This document shows, piece after piece, positions 16,025 to 23,277 of a DNA stretch of 32,800 nt. Positions within the stretch are counted from its first letter, which is position 1. Each line of letters opens with the position of its first letter. Origin of the DNA: Conexibacter sp. CPCC 205762 (lineage in GTDB: Bacteria > Actinomycetota > Thermoleophilia > Solirubrobacterales > Solirubrobacteraceae); contig NZ_JAUTDN010000051.1 in the NCBI RefSeq assembly GCF_030646155.1, forward strand, positions 1 through 32,800, written 5' to 3'. The notes under the pieces were generated by a model that was not told where the DNA came from, searched no databases, and was given only the letters and a program-made list of their open reading frames with translations. The position numbers and the translations under genes were made by a program.

Positions 16025-16669
16025 TCACGGCTCCAGCAGACCGCGCCGGATCGCGAAGCGCGTCAGCTCGACGCGGTCGTGCATCCCGAGCTTCCTGAGG
16101 ATGTTGGCCCGGTGGCGCTCGACGGTCTTCTTGCTGATCACCAGCTGCTCGGCGATCTCGTCGTTGGAGTACGCCTCCGCGATCAGCTTGACGACCTCCA
16201 GCTCGCGCGCCGACAGCTCGTCGCCGCCCGGCCCGACGTGTGCGCGGTGGTGCTCGCGGTGCTCGCGGATCAGCGCCTGGACGGCGGCCGGGTAGAGGAA
16301 GGTCTCGCCGCGCAGCGCCGCGCTGCACGCCGCCAGCAGGTCGCGGTCGATCGCGGTCTTGAGCACGTAGCCGCACGCCCCGACCGCCAGCGACTCGAGC
16401 ACGTACGCCTCGTCGACGTGCATCGACAGCATCACGATTCTCGTGCGCGGCTGGCGCCGCGTGATCTCCTGCGCGGCCTGCAGCCCGGTCTTGCGCGGCA
16501 TCGAGATGTCGAGGATCGCGAGGTCGACCGGCGTGCCGGCGGCGAGCGCGACCGCCTCGAAGCCGTCGCCGGCCTCGCCGACGACCGTGTAGCCGGGCTG
16601 CGCGTCGAGCAGCCTGCGCAGGCCGGCGAGCACGATCGGATGGTCATCTGCAACGAGGATCCGCGTCAC
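16025..16669 (-). CDS. NarL/LuxR-family response regulator (first of a paralogous pair)
   Basis: A regulator of about 214 residues: receiver ILVADDHPIVLAG, phospho-acceptor Asp54 in LAILDISMPRKTG, Lys in GYVLKTAIDRD, and a LuxR helix-turn-helix from LSARELEVVKLIAEA to KLGMHDRVELTRF. GTG 16669 is chosen because it gives the same N-terminus as the paralogue at 14359-15018. In-frame ATGs at 16723 and 16741 would add unconserved residues, and 16741 would fall inside the TetR operator. No good ribosome site supports any of the three. It is the first gene of the minus-strand regulator-kinase-regulator unit and is transcribed away from the TetR operon, so the twin operator between them may affect both directions. 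Confidence 0.9.
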   Translation of the reverse strand: MTRILVADDHPIVLAGLRRLLDAQPGYTVVGEAGDGFEAVALAAGTPVDLAILDISMPRKTGLQAAQEITRRQPRTRIVMLSMHVDEAYVLESLAVGACGYVLKTAIDRDLLAACSAALRGETFLYPAAVQALIREHREHHRAHVGPGGDELSARELEVVKLIAEAYSNDEIAEQLVISKKTVERHRANILRKLGMHDRVELTRFAIRRGLLEP

Positions 16670-16735
16670 CGCGACCCATGATGGCGGCTTCGGCCGCCGC
16701 GTCGCATGGGGCGGGGACCGCATCGCGCAGCCTCT

Positions 16736-16753
16736 TGACATTCGCGATTGTCA
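16736..16753. promoter_or_regulatory. TetR-type operator, copy 1
   Basis: TGACA and TGTCA form an inverted repeat around the 8-base centre TTCGCGAT. Together with the preceding T it contains TTGACA (16735-16740), a perfect -35 hexamer facing the TetR gene. The second copy starts 31 bases later, about three helix turns. Confidence 0.7.
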
Positions 16754-16766
16754 GCTTCAAGCTTTC

Positions 16767-16784
16767 TGACATTCGCGGTTGTCA
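16767..16784. promoter_or_regulatory. TetR-type operator, copy 2
   Basis: The same dyad as copy 1, with centre TTCGCGGT (one base different). On the minus strand it contains TTGACA (16785 back to 16780), so each operator carries a -35-like hexamer, pointing inwards. It ends 15 bases before the TetR start codon. Binding here would block expression of the TetR-oxygenase-reductase operon. Confidence 0.7.
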
Positions 16785-16799
16785 AGAACATCGAGCAGC

Positions 16800-17477
16800 A
16801 TGACGAGCGCTCCTGAGCCGGTCCGCCCCTGGCGCGGCGTCAGCGCCGAGCAGCGCGTCAGCGAGCGGCGTGAGCGGCTGCTGGCCGCCGGGCTGGAGGT
16901 GTTCGCGACGCGCGGCTTCCTCGCCTCGAAGGTGCGCGACGTCTGCGCCGAGGCGAGACTGACCGAGCGCTACTTCTACGAGTCGTTCGCCGACAAGGAA
17001 GCGCTCCTGCGCGCTGTCGCGGACGGGATCGTCGCGGACTTCGTGGCCGCGGCGGCGCCGAGCGTCGCGCTCGTCGGCAGCGACTTCGACGCGGCCGCGG
17101 GCGGCGCCGCGCGCGCCGTCATCTCGTCGTTGACCGACGACCCGCGCCGCGCGCGGATCCTCTTCATCGAGATCGTCGGCGTCAGCCCCGCGCTGGAGGA
17201 CCGGCGCCGCGTGCTGATCGGCGCGCTGGTCGACGTGATCCGCGGCGCCGCGGCGACCGCCTTCGGGCCGTGGGCGCACGCGTCGGTCGAGGTCGAGCTG
17301 ATCGCGCGCGCCGTCGTCGGCGCCGCGCAGGAGCTGCTGATCGCCTACGTCCGCGACGAGCTGCCGATCGACCAGGAGGGCCTGGTCGTCAACTTCAGAC
17401 GCCTGTTCGTGAGCGCCAGCCCGGCGGTCGCGGCGACGGCGCGCGAACAGGCACGCGACGAGAGAGGGATCCGATGA
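16800..17477 (+). CDS. TetR-family repressor of the diiron oxygenase operon
   Basis: A 225-residue TetR regulator. The N-terminal helix-turn-helix is typical (RERLLAAGLEVFATRGF, then VRDVCAEARLTERYFYESFADKEALL, about residues 27-72); the remainder is the variable ligand-binding and dimerisation part. ATG 16800 is used; a TTG at 16779 would lie inside operator copy 2. The paired dyads directly upstream are the obvious autoregulatory site. Its stop overlaps the next ATG (ATGA), so regulator, AurF-like oxygenase and reductase form one operon, and the inducing ligand is probably a substrate of that oxygenase. Confidence 0.92.
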   Translation: MTSAPEPVRPWRGVSAEQRVSERRERLLAAGLEVFATRGFLASKVRDVCAEARLTERYFYESFADKEALLRAVADGIVADFVAAAAPSVALVGSDFDAAAGGAARAVISSLTDDPRRARILFIEIVGVSPALEDRRRVLIGALVDVIRGAAATAFGPWAHASVEVELIARAVVGAAQELLIAYVRDELPIDQEGLVVNFRRLFVSASPAVAATAREQARDERGIR

Positions 17478-18466
17478 CGACGCAGGCAGGGACGCGCGAG
17501 CGGGACGCGGGCTACCAGGAGATGCTGCGGACCCTCTCCGAGGGTTCGGTGCACGTCCACTTCGACCCCTACGAGGACATCGCCTGGGACTCGCCGGAGC
17601 TGGCGATCGACCCGGCCGACCCCCGCTGGGTGCTGTCGCCGACGCACGACCCGCTCGGCGCGACCGCCTGGTACCAGGGGCTGCCGCAGGAGCGCCAGGT
17701 CGAGATCGGCACGGCGCGGATGATGAACGCGATGAAGGTCGGCGCCGCCTTCGAGAGCATGCTGATCCGCGGCCTGATGCAGTACGTCGTCGCGCTGCCG
17801 AACGGCTCGCCGGAGTTCCGCTACTGCCTCCACGAGATGACGGAGGAGTGCAACCACATCCAGATGTTCCAGGAGCTGGTCAACCGCGTCGGCGCCGACG
17901 TGCCCGGGATGCGCCGGCGGCTGCGGCTCGCCTCGCCGTTCATCGGCGGCGTGCTGGCGGCGCTGCCGGTCGCGCTGATGGTCTCGATCCTGGCCGGCGA
18001 GGAGCCGATCGACCATTATCAGAAGTCGCTGCTGCGCGAGGGCGGCGACGTGCCGCCGGCGGTCCTGCGGACGATGGAGATCCACATCGCCGAGGAGGCG
18101 CGCCACATCTCCTTCGCGCACGAGTTCGTGAAGCTGCACGTGCCGCGGCTCGGGCGCGCCAACCGCTTCGCGCTGTCGCTCTACTTCCCGCTCGCGATGC
18201 GGATCGCCTGCGAGGAGATCATGACCCCGCCGGGGTCGCTCGCGAAGCGGCTGGAGATCCCCCGCGACGTCTTCGAGCAGGCCTTCTGGCGCAGCCCGGT
18301 CTCGCGCCGGATCATGGCCTCGTACTTCGGCGACATGCGCGCGCTGGCCGAGGAGGTCGGCTTGATCAACCGCGCCAGCCGGCGGCTGTGGCAGCGGCTC
18401 GGCATCGACGGCGAGCGGTCGCGCTATCGCGGCGAGCCCGACCGCCGCGCCGAGCTGCTGGCCTGA
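17474..18466 (+). CDS. AurF-like non-heme diiron oxygenase
   Basis: A 330-residue ferritin-fold oxygenase of the AurF (p-aminobenzoate N-oxygenase) family. The set of metal ligands seen in AurF can be placed: Glu94 (AAFESM), Glu125 and His128 (EECNH), Glu177 (AGEEPID), then His204, Glu208 and His211 (HIAEEARH). The spacing of the last three and of the E-x2-H pair equals that in AurF, so the diiron site should be functional. Known relatives oxidise aromatic amines or do other N- or C-oxygenations; the substrate here is unknown. It overlaps the TetR gene by four bases and the reductase by one, giving a matched oxygenase and electron supply. Confidence 0.88.
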   Translation: MTTQAGTRERDAGYQEMLRTLSEGSVHVHFDPYEDIAWDSPELAIDPADPRWVLSPTHDPLGATAWYQGLPQERQVEIGTARMMNAMKVGAAFESMLIRGLMQYVVALPNGSPEFRYCLHEMTEECNHIQMFQELVNRVGADVPGMRRRLRLASPFIGGVLAALPVALMVSILAGEEPIDHYQKSLLREGGDVPPAVLRTMEIHIAEEARHISFAHEFVKLHVPRLGRANRFALSLYFPLAMRIACEEIMTPPGSLAKRLEIPRDVFEQAFWRSPVSRRIMASYFGDMRALAEEVGLINRASRRLWQRLGIDGERSRYRGEPDRRAELLA

Positions 18467-19998
18467 TGCCGCACGTCGTCACCCAGTCGTGCGTCGGCGA
18501 CGGCTCGTGCGTCTACGCCTGCCCTGTCAACTGCATCCAGCCGACGCCCGACGACCCCGCCTTCGAGCACGCCGAGATGCTGCACATCGACCCGGCGGCG
18601 TGCGTCGACTGCGGCGCCTGCGTGACCGCCTGCCCGGTCGACGCGATCAAGCCCCACCGCCTGCTCGACGCGGGCGAGCGGGCCTTCCTCGCCGCCAACG
18701 CCGCCTACCACCGCACGCCCCGTTCGCGGCCGCTGCTGGCGCCGGTCCGCCCGCGACTGCGCGTGCGCGAGCATGAGCGGCCGCTGCGCGTCGCGATCGT
18801 CGGCTCGGGCCCGGCAGCGATCTACGCGGCCGACGAGCTGCTGACGATCCCGCGCGCGCAGGTCTCCGTCTACGAGCGGCTGCCGGTCCCGTACGGCCTC
18901 GTGCGCGCCGGCGTCGCGCCCGACCATCGCCGCACGCGGCGGATCGCGCGCCAGCTCGACCGCGTCTGCGCCGACCCGCGGCTGCGTCTGCGGCTCGGCG
19001 TCGAGGTCGGCAGGGACGTGACCCGCGAGCAGCTGCTGGCGTCGCACGACGCGGTCGTCTACGCCGTCGGGGCGGCAGCCGACCGGCGGCTGGAGATCCC
19101 CGGCGCGACCCTCCCCGGCACTGCCTCGGCGACCGAGTTCGTCGCCTGGTACAACGGCCACCCCGACCACGCCGGGCGCAGCTTCGACCTCTCGCACCGG
19201 CGCGCGGTGATCGTCGGCAACGGCAACGTCGCGCTCGACGTCGCGCGGATCCTGACGGTCGACCCGGAGTCTCTCGCCGGCACCGCGATCGCCCCGGCCG
19301 CGCTCGCCGCGCTGCGCGCCAGCAGGGTCGAGGAGGTGGTCGTCGTCGGCCGCCGCGGCCCGGCCGCGTCGGCCTTCACGCTGCCGGAGCTGATCGGCCT
19401 CAGCGCGACGCCTGGCGTCGGCCTCGCGGTTGCGGATGACGCGCGCGCCGGCCTCGCGCGCGGCGGCGATCCGAAGCTCGAGCTGCTGCGCGGCCTCCCG
19501 CCGGCGCGCGACGGCGCCCGCGGCATCACCCTGCGCTGGGGGCTGACGCCAGCGCGGATCGAGGGCGCCGAGCGCGTCACCGGCATCACCTTCGCCCCGA
19601 CCTCCGCCGCCGTCGCTGCCGCTGCTTCCGACGCCGCCACCGCTGACGCCGCCGCGACCGCTGACGCCGCCGCTGACCCCGCCGCCGGCCGCGCGCTCAC
19701 GACGCTCGACGCCGGCCTCGTGATCAGCGCGATCGGCTACCGCGGCCTGCCGATCGCCGGCATGCCGTTCGACGCGGCGAGCGGCACGATCCCCAGCGCC
19801 GACGGCCGCGTGCTCGACGCCGCCGGCGGCGCGGCGATCCCCGGCCTCTACGTCGCCGGCTGGATCAAGCGCGGCCCGACCGGCTTCATCGGCACCAACA
19901 AGTCGTGCTCGCAGGACACCGTGCGGGCGCTCGTGGACGACTTCAACGCGGGCCTCCTGCGGCCGGCGGCCGACCCCGCGCCGCACCGCTCCGCGTAG
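18466..19998 (+). CDS. Ferredoxin-fused NADP reductase (FprB-like)
   Basis: A 510-residue flavoprotein that should pass electrons from NADPH to iron-sulfur centres and on to the diiron oxygenase encoded before it. The N-terminal ferredoxin domain has two cysteine sets: Cys9, 15, 19 and 23, and Cys46, 49, 52 and 56 (CVDCGACVTACPVDAIKP), a bacterial 7Fe or 8Fe pattern. The reductase part has the FAD motif VAIVGSGPAAIYAADEL, the signature VPYGLVRAGVAPDH, the NADP motif AVIVGNGNVALDVARIL, and ends with GWIKRGPTGFIGTNKSC, as in adrenodoxin-reductase-like FprA/FprB. An Ala/Asp/Thr repeat of about 30 residues (19606-19690) is inserted before the final FAD segment. The start overlaps the oxygenase stop (TGATG). 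Confidence 0.93.
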   Translation: MPHVVTQSCVGDGSCVYACPVNCIQPTPDDPAFEHAEMLHIDPAACVDCGACVTACPVDAIKPHRLLDAGERAFLAANAAYHRTPRSRPLLAPVRPRLRVREHERPLRVAIVGSGPAAIYAADELLTIPRAQVSVYERLPVPYGLVRAGVAPDHRRTRRIARQLDRVCADPRLRLRLGVEVGRDVTREQLLASHDAVVYAVGAAADRRLEIPGATLPGTASATEFVAWYNGHPDHAGRSFDLSHRRAVIVGNGNVALDVARILTVDPESLAGTAIAPAALAALRASRVEEVVVVGRRGPAASAFTLPELIGLSATPGVGLAVADDARAGLARGGDPKLELLRGLPPARDGARGITLRWGLTPARIEGAERVTGITFAPTSAAVAAAASDAATADAAATADAAADPAAGRALTTLDAGLVISAIGYRGLPIAGMPFDAASGTIPSADGRVLDAAGGAAIPGLYVAGWIKRGPTGFIGTNKSCSQDTVRALVDDFNAGLLRPAADPAPHRSA

Positions 19999-20042
19999 GT
20001 CCCAGCAGCGCGCGGCGGCGCGCGCACCACGCGCTGTCGACG

Positions 20043-20185
20043 CCGCAAGCAGCGCGACGGCGCCGTCGAGCAGCGCGGAGGTGCCGTGAGCAGCGCGGGG
20101 TGCCCGCAAGCAGCGCGACGGCGCCCGCGAGCAGCGCGGAGGCGCCCGCGAGCAGCGCGGAGGCGCCCGCGAGCAGCGCGGAGGC
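20043..20185. repeat. 21-bp tandem repeat between reductase gene and sulfur operon
   Basis: The core AGCAGCGCG recurs about every 20-21 bases, roughly seven times. The last three copies (from about 20121) are identical 21-bp units and the earlier ones are degenerate. There are no spacers, so this is not CRISPR. Every frame stays open because the unit is a multiple of three, but there is no gene-like start or conserved protein. The rest of the 264-base gap holds the palindrome at 20211-20232 and an unusually AT-rich promoter-like stretch to the next start codon. Confidence 0.85.
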
Positions 20186-20210
20186 GCCCGTTTTGGAGGT
20201 CGCGGCGAGG

Positions 20211-20232
20211 ATGTGGAATACTGATTCCACAT
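20211..20232. promoter_or_regulatory. 22-bp palindromic operator of the desulfurisation operon
   Basis: ATGTGGAAT and ATTCCACAT form a perfect 9-bp dyad around ACTG. It lies 31 bases before the start of the operon in the most AT-rich spot of the region. There is no U-tract, so an operator is likelier than a terminator. The TGGAAT/ATTCCA half-sites resemble those of IclR-type regulators, but that is only a resemblance. Confidence 0.6.
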
Positions 20233-20262
20233 TCTCACCTAAGACAATCGGGTTTATCTGGG

Positions 20263-21435
20263 ATGTCCTCCTCCTCACCTCCGGCCGACAGGGCCGCCGC
20301 AGAGCTCTGGTACACGCGCTGCTCCGTGCCGACGGCGTTCTCGCTCGCGCTGCGCGACGGGCGGCTGCACGACGCGCTCGCGCGCGCAGGCGTCGCGCTG
20401 CGGTCGCTGGCCGAGTCGCCGGACCGCGCCGTGCGCCAGGCGCACTTCGACCACAGCGTCTCGGGCTTCTGGCGTCAGGGCGGCAACCTGCCGCCGCTGA
20501 TCGCGCGCTCGCGCGGCGCCGACCTGCGGATCGTCGGGCTGACGGTGATCGACACCGTGCAGGCCGCGTTCGTGCTGCCCGACAGCCCGATCCGCACCGC
20601 TGCGGACCTCGCCGGCCGGCGGCTCGGGATCCCGCACCGCGTCGGCGACCCGCTCGACTTCTGGCGCGCGAGCGTCCTGCGCGGCTACGAGCGGATCCTC
20701 GCCAGCGCGGGCCTCTCGCTCGGCGACGTCGAGCTGATCGAGATCCCCGTGCAGCGCCACTGGATCGACGGCGCCGCCGGCGCGACCGCCGCCGACGCCG
20801 CCGCGCCGCTGTGGGACGCGATCGGCACCTGGAGCCACCAGCGCGAGGAGCTGATCGCGCTCGCCACCGGCGACGTCGACGCCTTCTACAGCGACGGCAC
20901 GCTCGCCCCCGTCCCGGCCGCCGTCCTCGGCGCGCGTCCGATCACCGCCGCCCCCGCGCCCGCATCCGCCGCATCCGCGCCCGCATCTGTGGCATCCGCG
21001 CCTGCATCTGTCGCATCCGCGCCCGCCGCGCTCCCCGCCAACGGCTGCGTCCCGCTCGCGCTGAGCTGCTCCGCCTCGCTGATCGAGCAGCGGCCCGAGC
21101 TGGTCGAGCTGGTGCTGGAGCACGTCGTCGAAGCGGCCGCCTGGGCCGCCCGCGAAGCGGCCGCCGCGCGCACGCTCGTCGCCGCCGAGACCGGCCTGCC
21201 GGAGCAGCTGCTGACGCTCGGCTACGGCGCCGACCTCCACCGTCAGCTCGGGATCGAGCTGACGCCGCAGGCGCTCGACGCGCTCGCCGGCCAGATCGAC
21301 TTCCTGCGCCGCAACGACTTCCTCGCAGAGCCGTACGAGCTCGCCGACGTCGTCGCGCCCGAGCCGCTGCAGCGCGTCACCGCGCGCCGCACCGCGATCG
21401 CGACCGCCGCAGCCGCGACAGCCGCAGCCGCCTGA
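20263..21435 (+). CDS. DszB-like sulfinate desulfinase homologue
   Basis: A 390-residue protein resembling DszB, the 2'-hydroxybiphenyl-2-sulfinate desulfinase of Rhodococcus, from memory of that sequence. The N-terminus YTRCSVPTAF parallels YSNCPVPNAL, and AHFDHSVSGFWRQGGNLPPL parallels the DszB stretch ending RFGGEIPPLL. The catalytic Cys27, His60 and Arg70 of DszB correspond to Cys20, His61 and Arg71. Both are built on the periplasmic-binding-protein fold, but this protein has no signal peptide, so a cytosolic enzyme is likelier than a transporter component. A 21-bp repeat adds an ASVASAP-type insert at about 234-255, and the tail is Ala-rich. It is the first gene of the operon. A solute-binding-like role without catalysis remains the alternative. 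Confidence 0.72.
   Translation: MSSSSPPADRAAAELWYTRCSVPTAFSLALRDGRLHDALARAGVALRSLAESPDRAVRQAHFDHSVSGFWRQGGNLPPLIARSRGADLRIVGLTVIDTVQAAFVLPDSPIRTAADLAGRRLGIPHRVGDPLDFWRASVLRGYERILASAGLSLGDVELIEIPVQRHWIDGAAGATAADAAAPLWDAIGTWSHQREELIALATGDVDAFYSDGTLAPVPAAVLGARPITAAPAPASAASAPASVASAPASVASAPAALPANGCVPLALSCSASLIEQRPELVELVLEHVVEAAAWAAREAAAARTLVAAETGLPEQLLTLGYGADLHRQLGIELTPQALDALAGQIDFLRRNDFLAEPYELADVVAPEPLQRVTARRTAIATAAAATAAAA
20962..21024. repeat. Three 21-bp tandem repeats inside the DszB-like gene
   Basis: Three adjacent 21-bp units (20962, 20983, 21004) encode ASAASAP, ASVASAP and ASVASAP. The insert falls in a loop between GARPI and the ANGCVPLALS strand, where Rhodococcus DszB is short. Confidence 0.9.
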
Positions 21436-21479
21436 CTCACCCCACGCTCACGCCAAACCACCATCACGAGGGACCATCA

Positions 21480-22514
21480 ATGAAGCAGTTCGCCTGCACG
21501 CTCGTCGCGCTCGCAGCCGCCGTCGCCCTGGCGGCCTGCGGCAGCGACGACTCCGACAGCGCGTCCGCCGGCAGCGGCACCGGCACCGCCGCCGCCAGCG
21601 CCGACACCCAGGCCGCCGCCACAGGAGAGACGACGAAGCTGAAGATGCTGAGCGTCCCCTACTTCGGGCTCGAGCGGATCGCGTCGGACCAGGGGATCTT
21701 CGCCAGACACGGGCTCGACGTCGAGTACGTCGACCAGACCCAGCAGGGCCTCGCCGGCATCCAGGCGGTGCTCGCCGGCCAGGTCGACACCGGCCAGAGC
21801 TTCGGCGCCTTCGTCCCGATCGAGACGAACGCGCGCGGCGGCAGACTGAAGGCGGTCGTCTCGGGCGCGACCTCCAGCTACGGCGAGAACCGCTTCTACG
21901 TCAGATCCGACAGCCCGATCGCGAGCTGCGAGGACTTCGACGGCAAGAAGGTCGGCATCGTCGCGCCCGGCTCGATGGGCGACATCGTGTTGAAGGCGTA
22001 CCTGCAGAGATGCGGCCTGACGACGAGAGACGTGCAGCTGCTGAGCGTCCCGCCGAACACGATGTGCCAGTCGCTCGATCGCGGGCAGGTCGACGTCGTC
22101 GGCATGCTGAGCACCTCCTGGGGCCCGTGCGAGGAGTCGAGAAGAGGCGCGATCAGAGCGCTGTTCGCCGACAAGGACGTGCTGCCGACCGACACGCTCT
22201 ACGCCGCGTACGACTTCACCGACAGATTCATCGACGAGAACCCGCAGACCGTCAGATCGTTCGTGGCGGCGATCAAGGAGGCGGCCGCCTTCGTCGAGGC
22301 CGAGCCCGAGCAGGCGCGCGAGATCATCGCGACGACGACGAGAATCCCCGCCAGACTGCTCGTCGTCCCCGACTACCCGGCCGGCAACTGCATCGACGCC
22401 ACCGCCGCCGGCGAGTGGGTCAGCGCGCTGGAGACGATCAGAGACATCGAGCCCGGCTCGGTCGGCGCCGACGCCTGGTTCACGAACGAGTTCAACGCGG
22501 ACTGCGATGGCTGA
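21480..22514 (+). CDS. ABC transporter substrate-binding lipoprotein (SsuA/NMT1 type)
   Basis: The extracytoplasmic binding protein of the importer encoded next. The signal peptide ends in the lipobox LAAC with the lipid-modified Cys20, followed by a Ser/Gly/Ala/Asp-rich tether to about residue 50. The mature domain has the SsuA/NMT1 pattern: LKMLSVPYFGLERIASDQGIFARHGLDVEYV, then AVLAGQVDTGQS, then VRSDSPIASCEDFDGKKVGIVAPGS. This family serves sulfonates, nitrate-like anions, riboflavin and pyrimidine precursors, and the DszA/DszB-like neighbours favour an organosulfur ligand. The 344-residue length is normal. Thirteen of its 18 arginines are AGA, the highest share I counted. It overlaps the permease gene by eight bases. 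Confidence 0.92.
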   Translation: MKQFACTLVALAAAVALAACGSDDSDSASAGSGTGTAAASADTQAAATGETTKLKMLSVPYFGLERIASDQGIFARHGLDVEYVDQTQQGLAGIQAVLAGQVDTGQSFGAFVPIETNARGGRLKAVVSGATSSYGENRFYVRSDSPIASCEDFDGKKVGIVAPGSMGDIVLKAYLQRCGLTTRDVQLLSVPPNTMCQSLDRGQVDVVGMLSTSWGPCEESRRGAIRALFADKDVLPTDTLYAAYDFTDRFIDENPQTVRSFVAAIKEAAAFVEAEPEQAREIIATTTRIPARLLVVPDYPAGNCIDATAAGEWVSALETIRDIEPGSVGADAWFTNEFNADCDG

Positions 22515-23277
22515 CCGGCACCCCGCGGCCTGGCTGAAGCCGCTGCTGTGGCTGCTGCCGATCGTCGCCTTCGTCGCGCTCTGGCAGCTCGTCACCGAGG
22601 TCGACCTGGTCGACCCGACGCTGCTCAGCCCGCCGACCGACGTCGCGCCCGCGCTGTGGGAGATCACCAGCTCGGGCCAGCTCTTCAGCGACCTCGGGTC
22701 GAGCCTCGCGCGGGCCGGGATCGGTTTCGCGATCGCGGCCGTCGCGGGCGTCGTCGTCGGCCTGGCGATCGGCTGGATCCCGACGCTGCGCGCGTTCGTC
22801 TCGCCGCTGGCGGAGGTCTTCCGCCAGCTGCCGCCGCTGGCGCTGCTGCCCGCGTTCGTGCTGCTGCTCGGGCTCGGGATGCGCTCGCAGGTCGCGATGG
22901 TGATCTGGGCGGTCGTCTGGCCGGTGCTGCTGAGCACCGTCGGCGGCGCCGCCGCGGTCGACGCGCGCCTGATCAAGGCGGCCCGCAGCATGGGCGCGAC
23001 CGGCTGGAGGCTGTACGCGAAGGTCGCCTTCCCGGGCGCGCTGCCGTCGATCGTGACCGGCCTGCGGCTGGGCGCCTCGTACGCGCTGCTGGTGCTCGTC
23101 TCGGCCGAGATGATCGGCGCCAGCTCCGGCATCGGCTACCGCGTGATGGAGGCGAGCAACACCTTCCGCATCCCGACGATGTACGCCTACATCGTCGTGC
23201 TGGCGGTCGTCGGCGTCGCGCTCAACTACGCGCTGATCGTGCTCGTGCGGCGGCTCTTCCCGTGGATGCCGCGATGA
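22507..23277 (+). CDS. ABC transporter permease (SsuC type)
   Basis: A 256-residue inner-membrane subunit with about six hydrophobic helices. The ATPase-contacting EAA loop is clear in AARSMGATGWRLYAKVAFPGALPSIVTGLRLG (about residues 158-189), and the early segment PLAEVFRQLPPLALLPAFVLLLGLG is typical of the SsuC/TauC/NrtB subfamily. Its start lies eight bases inside the binding-protein gene and its stop overlaps the ATPase start (ATGA), so the three importer parts are made together. Arginines here are nearly all CGN, unlike the binding protein. Confidence 0.93.
   Translation: MADRHPAAWLKPLLWLLPIVAFVALWQLVTEVDLVDPTLLSPPTDVAPALWEITSSGQLFSDLGSSLARAGIGFAIAAVAGVVVGLAIGWIPTLRAFVSPLAEVFRQLPPLALLPAFVLLLGLGMRSQVAMVIWAVVWPVLLSTVGGAAAVDARLIKAARSMGATGWRLYAKVAFPGALPSIVTGLRLGASYALLVLVSAEMIGASSGIGYRVMEASNTFRIPTMYAYIVVLAVVGVALNYALIVLVRRLFPWMPR

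Noticed and set aside
20035..20040. A second TGTCGA box as an ECF42 promoter
   Set aside because: TCGA-containing hexamers are common in this DNA, no fitting -10 or target gene follows, and it lies beside the repeat array.
20043..20185. CRISPR-like array
   Set aside because: The units are directly adjacent with no unique spacers, and no cas gene is nearby.
20086..20262. An N-terminal extension of the DszB-like protein through the tandem repeat
   Set aside because: It would add repetitive Ala-Arg-Arg-Arg-Pro sequence. Homology to DszB begins just after ATG 20263, and the palindrome lies between.
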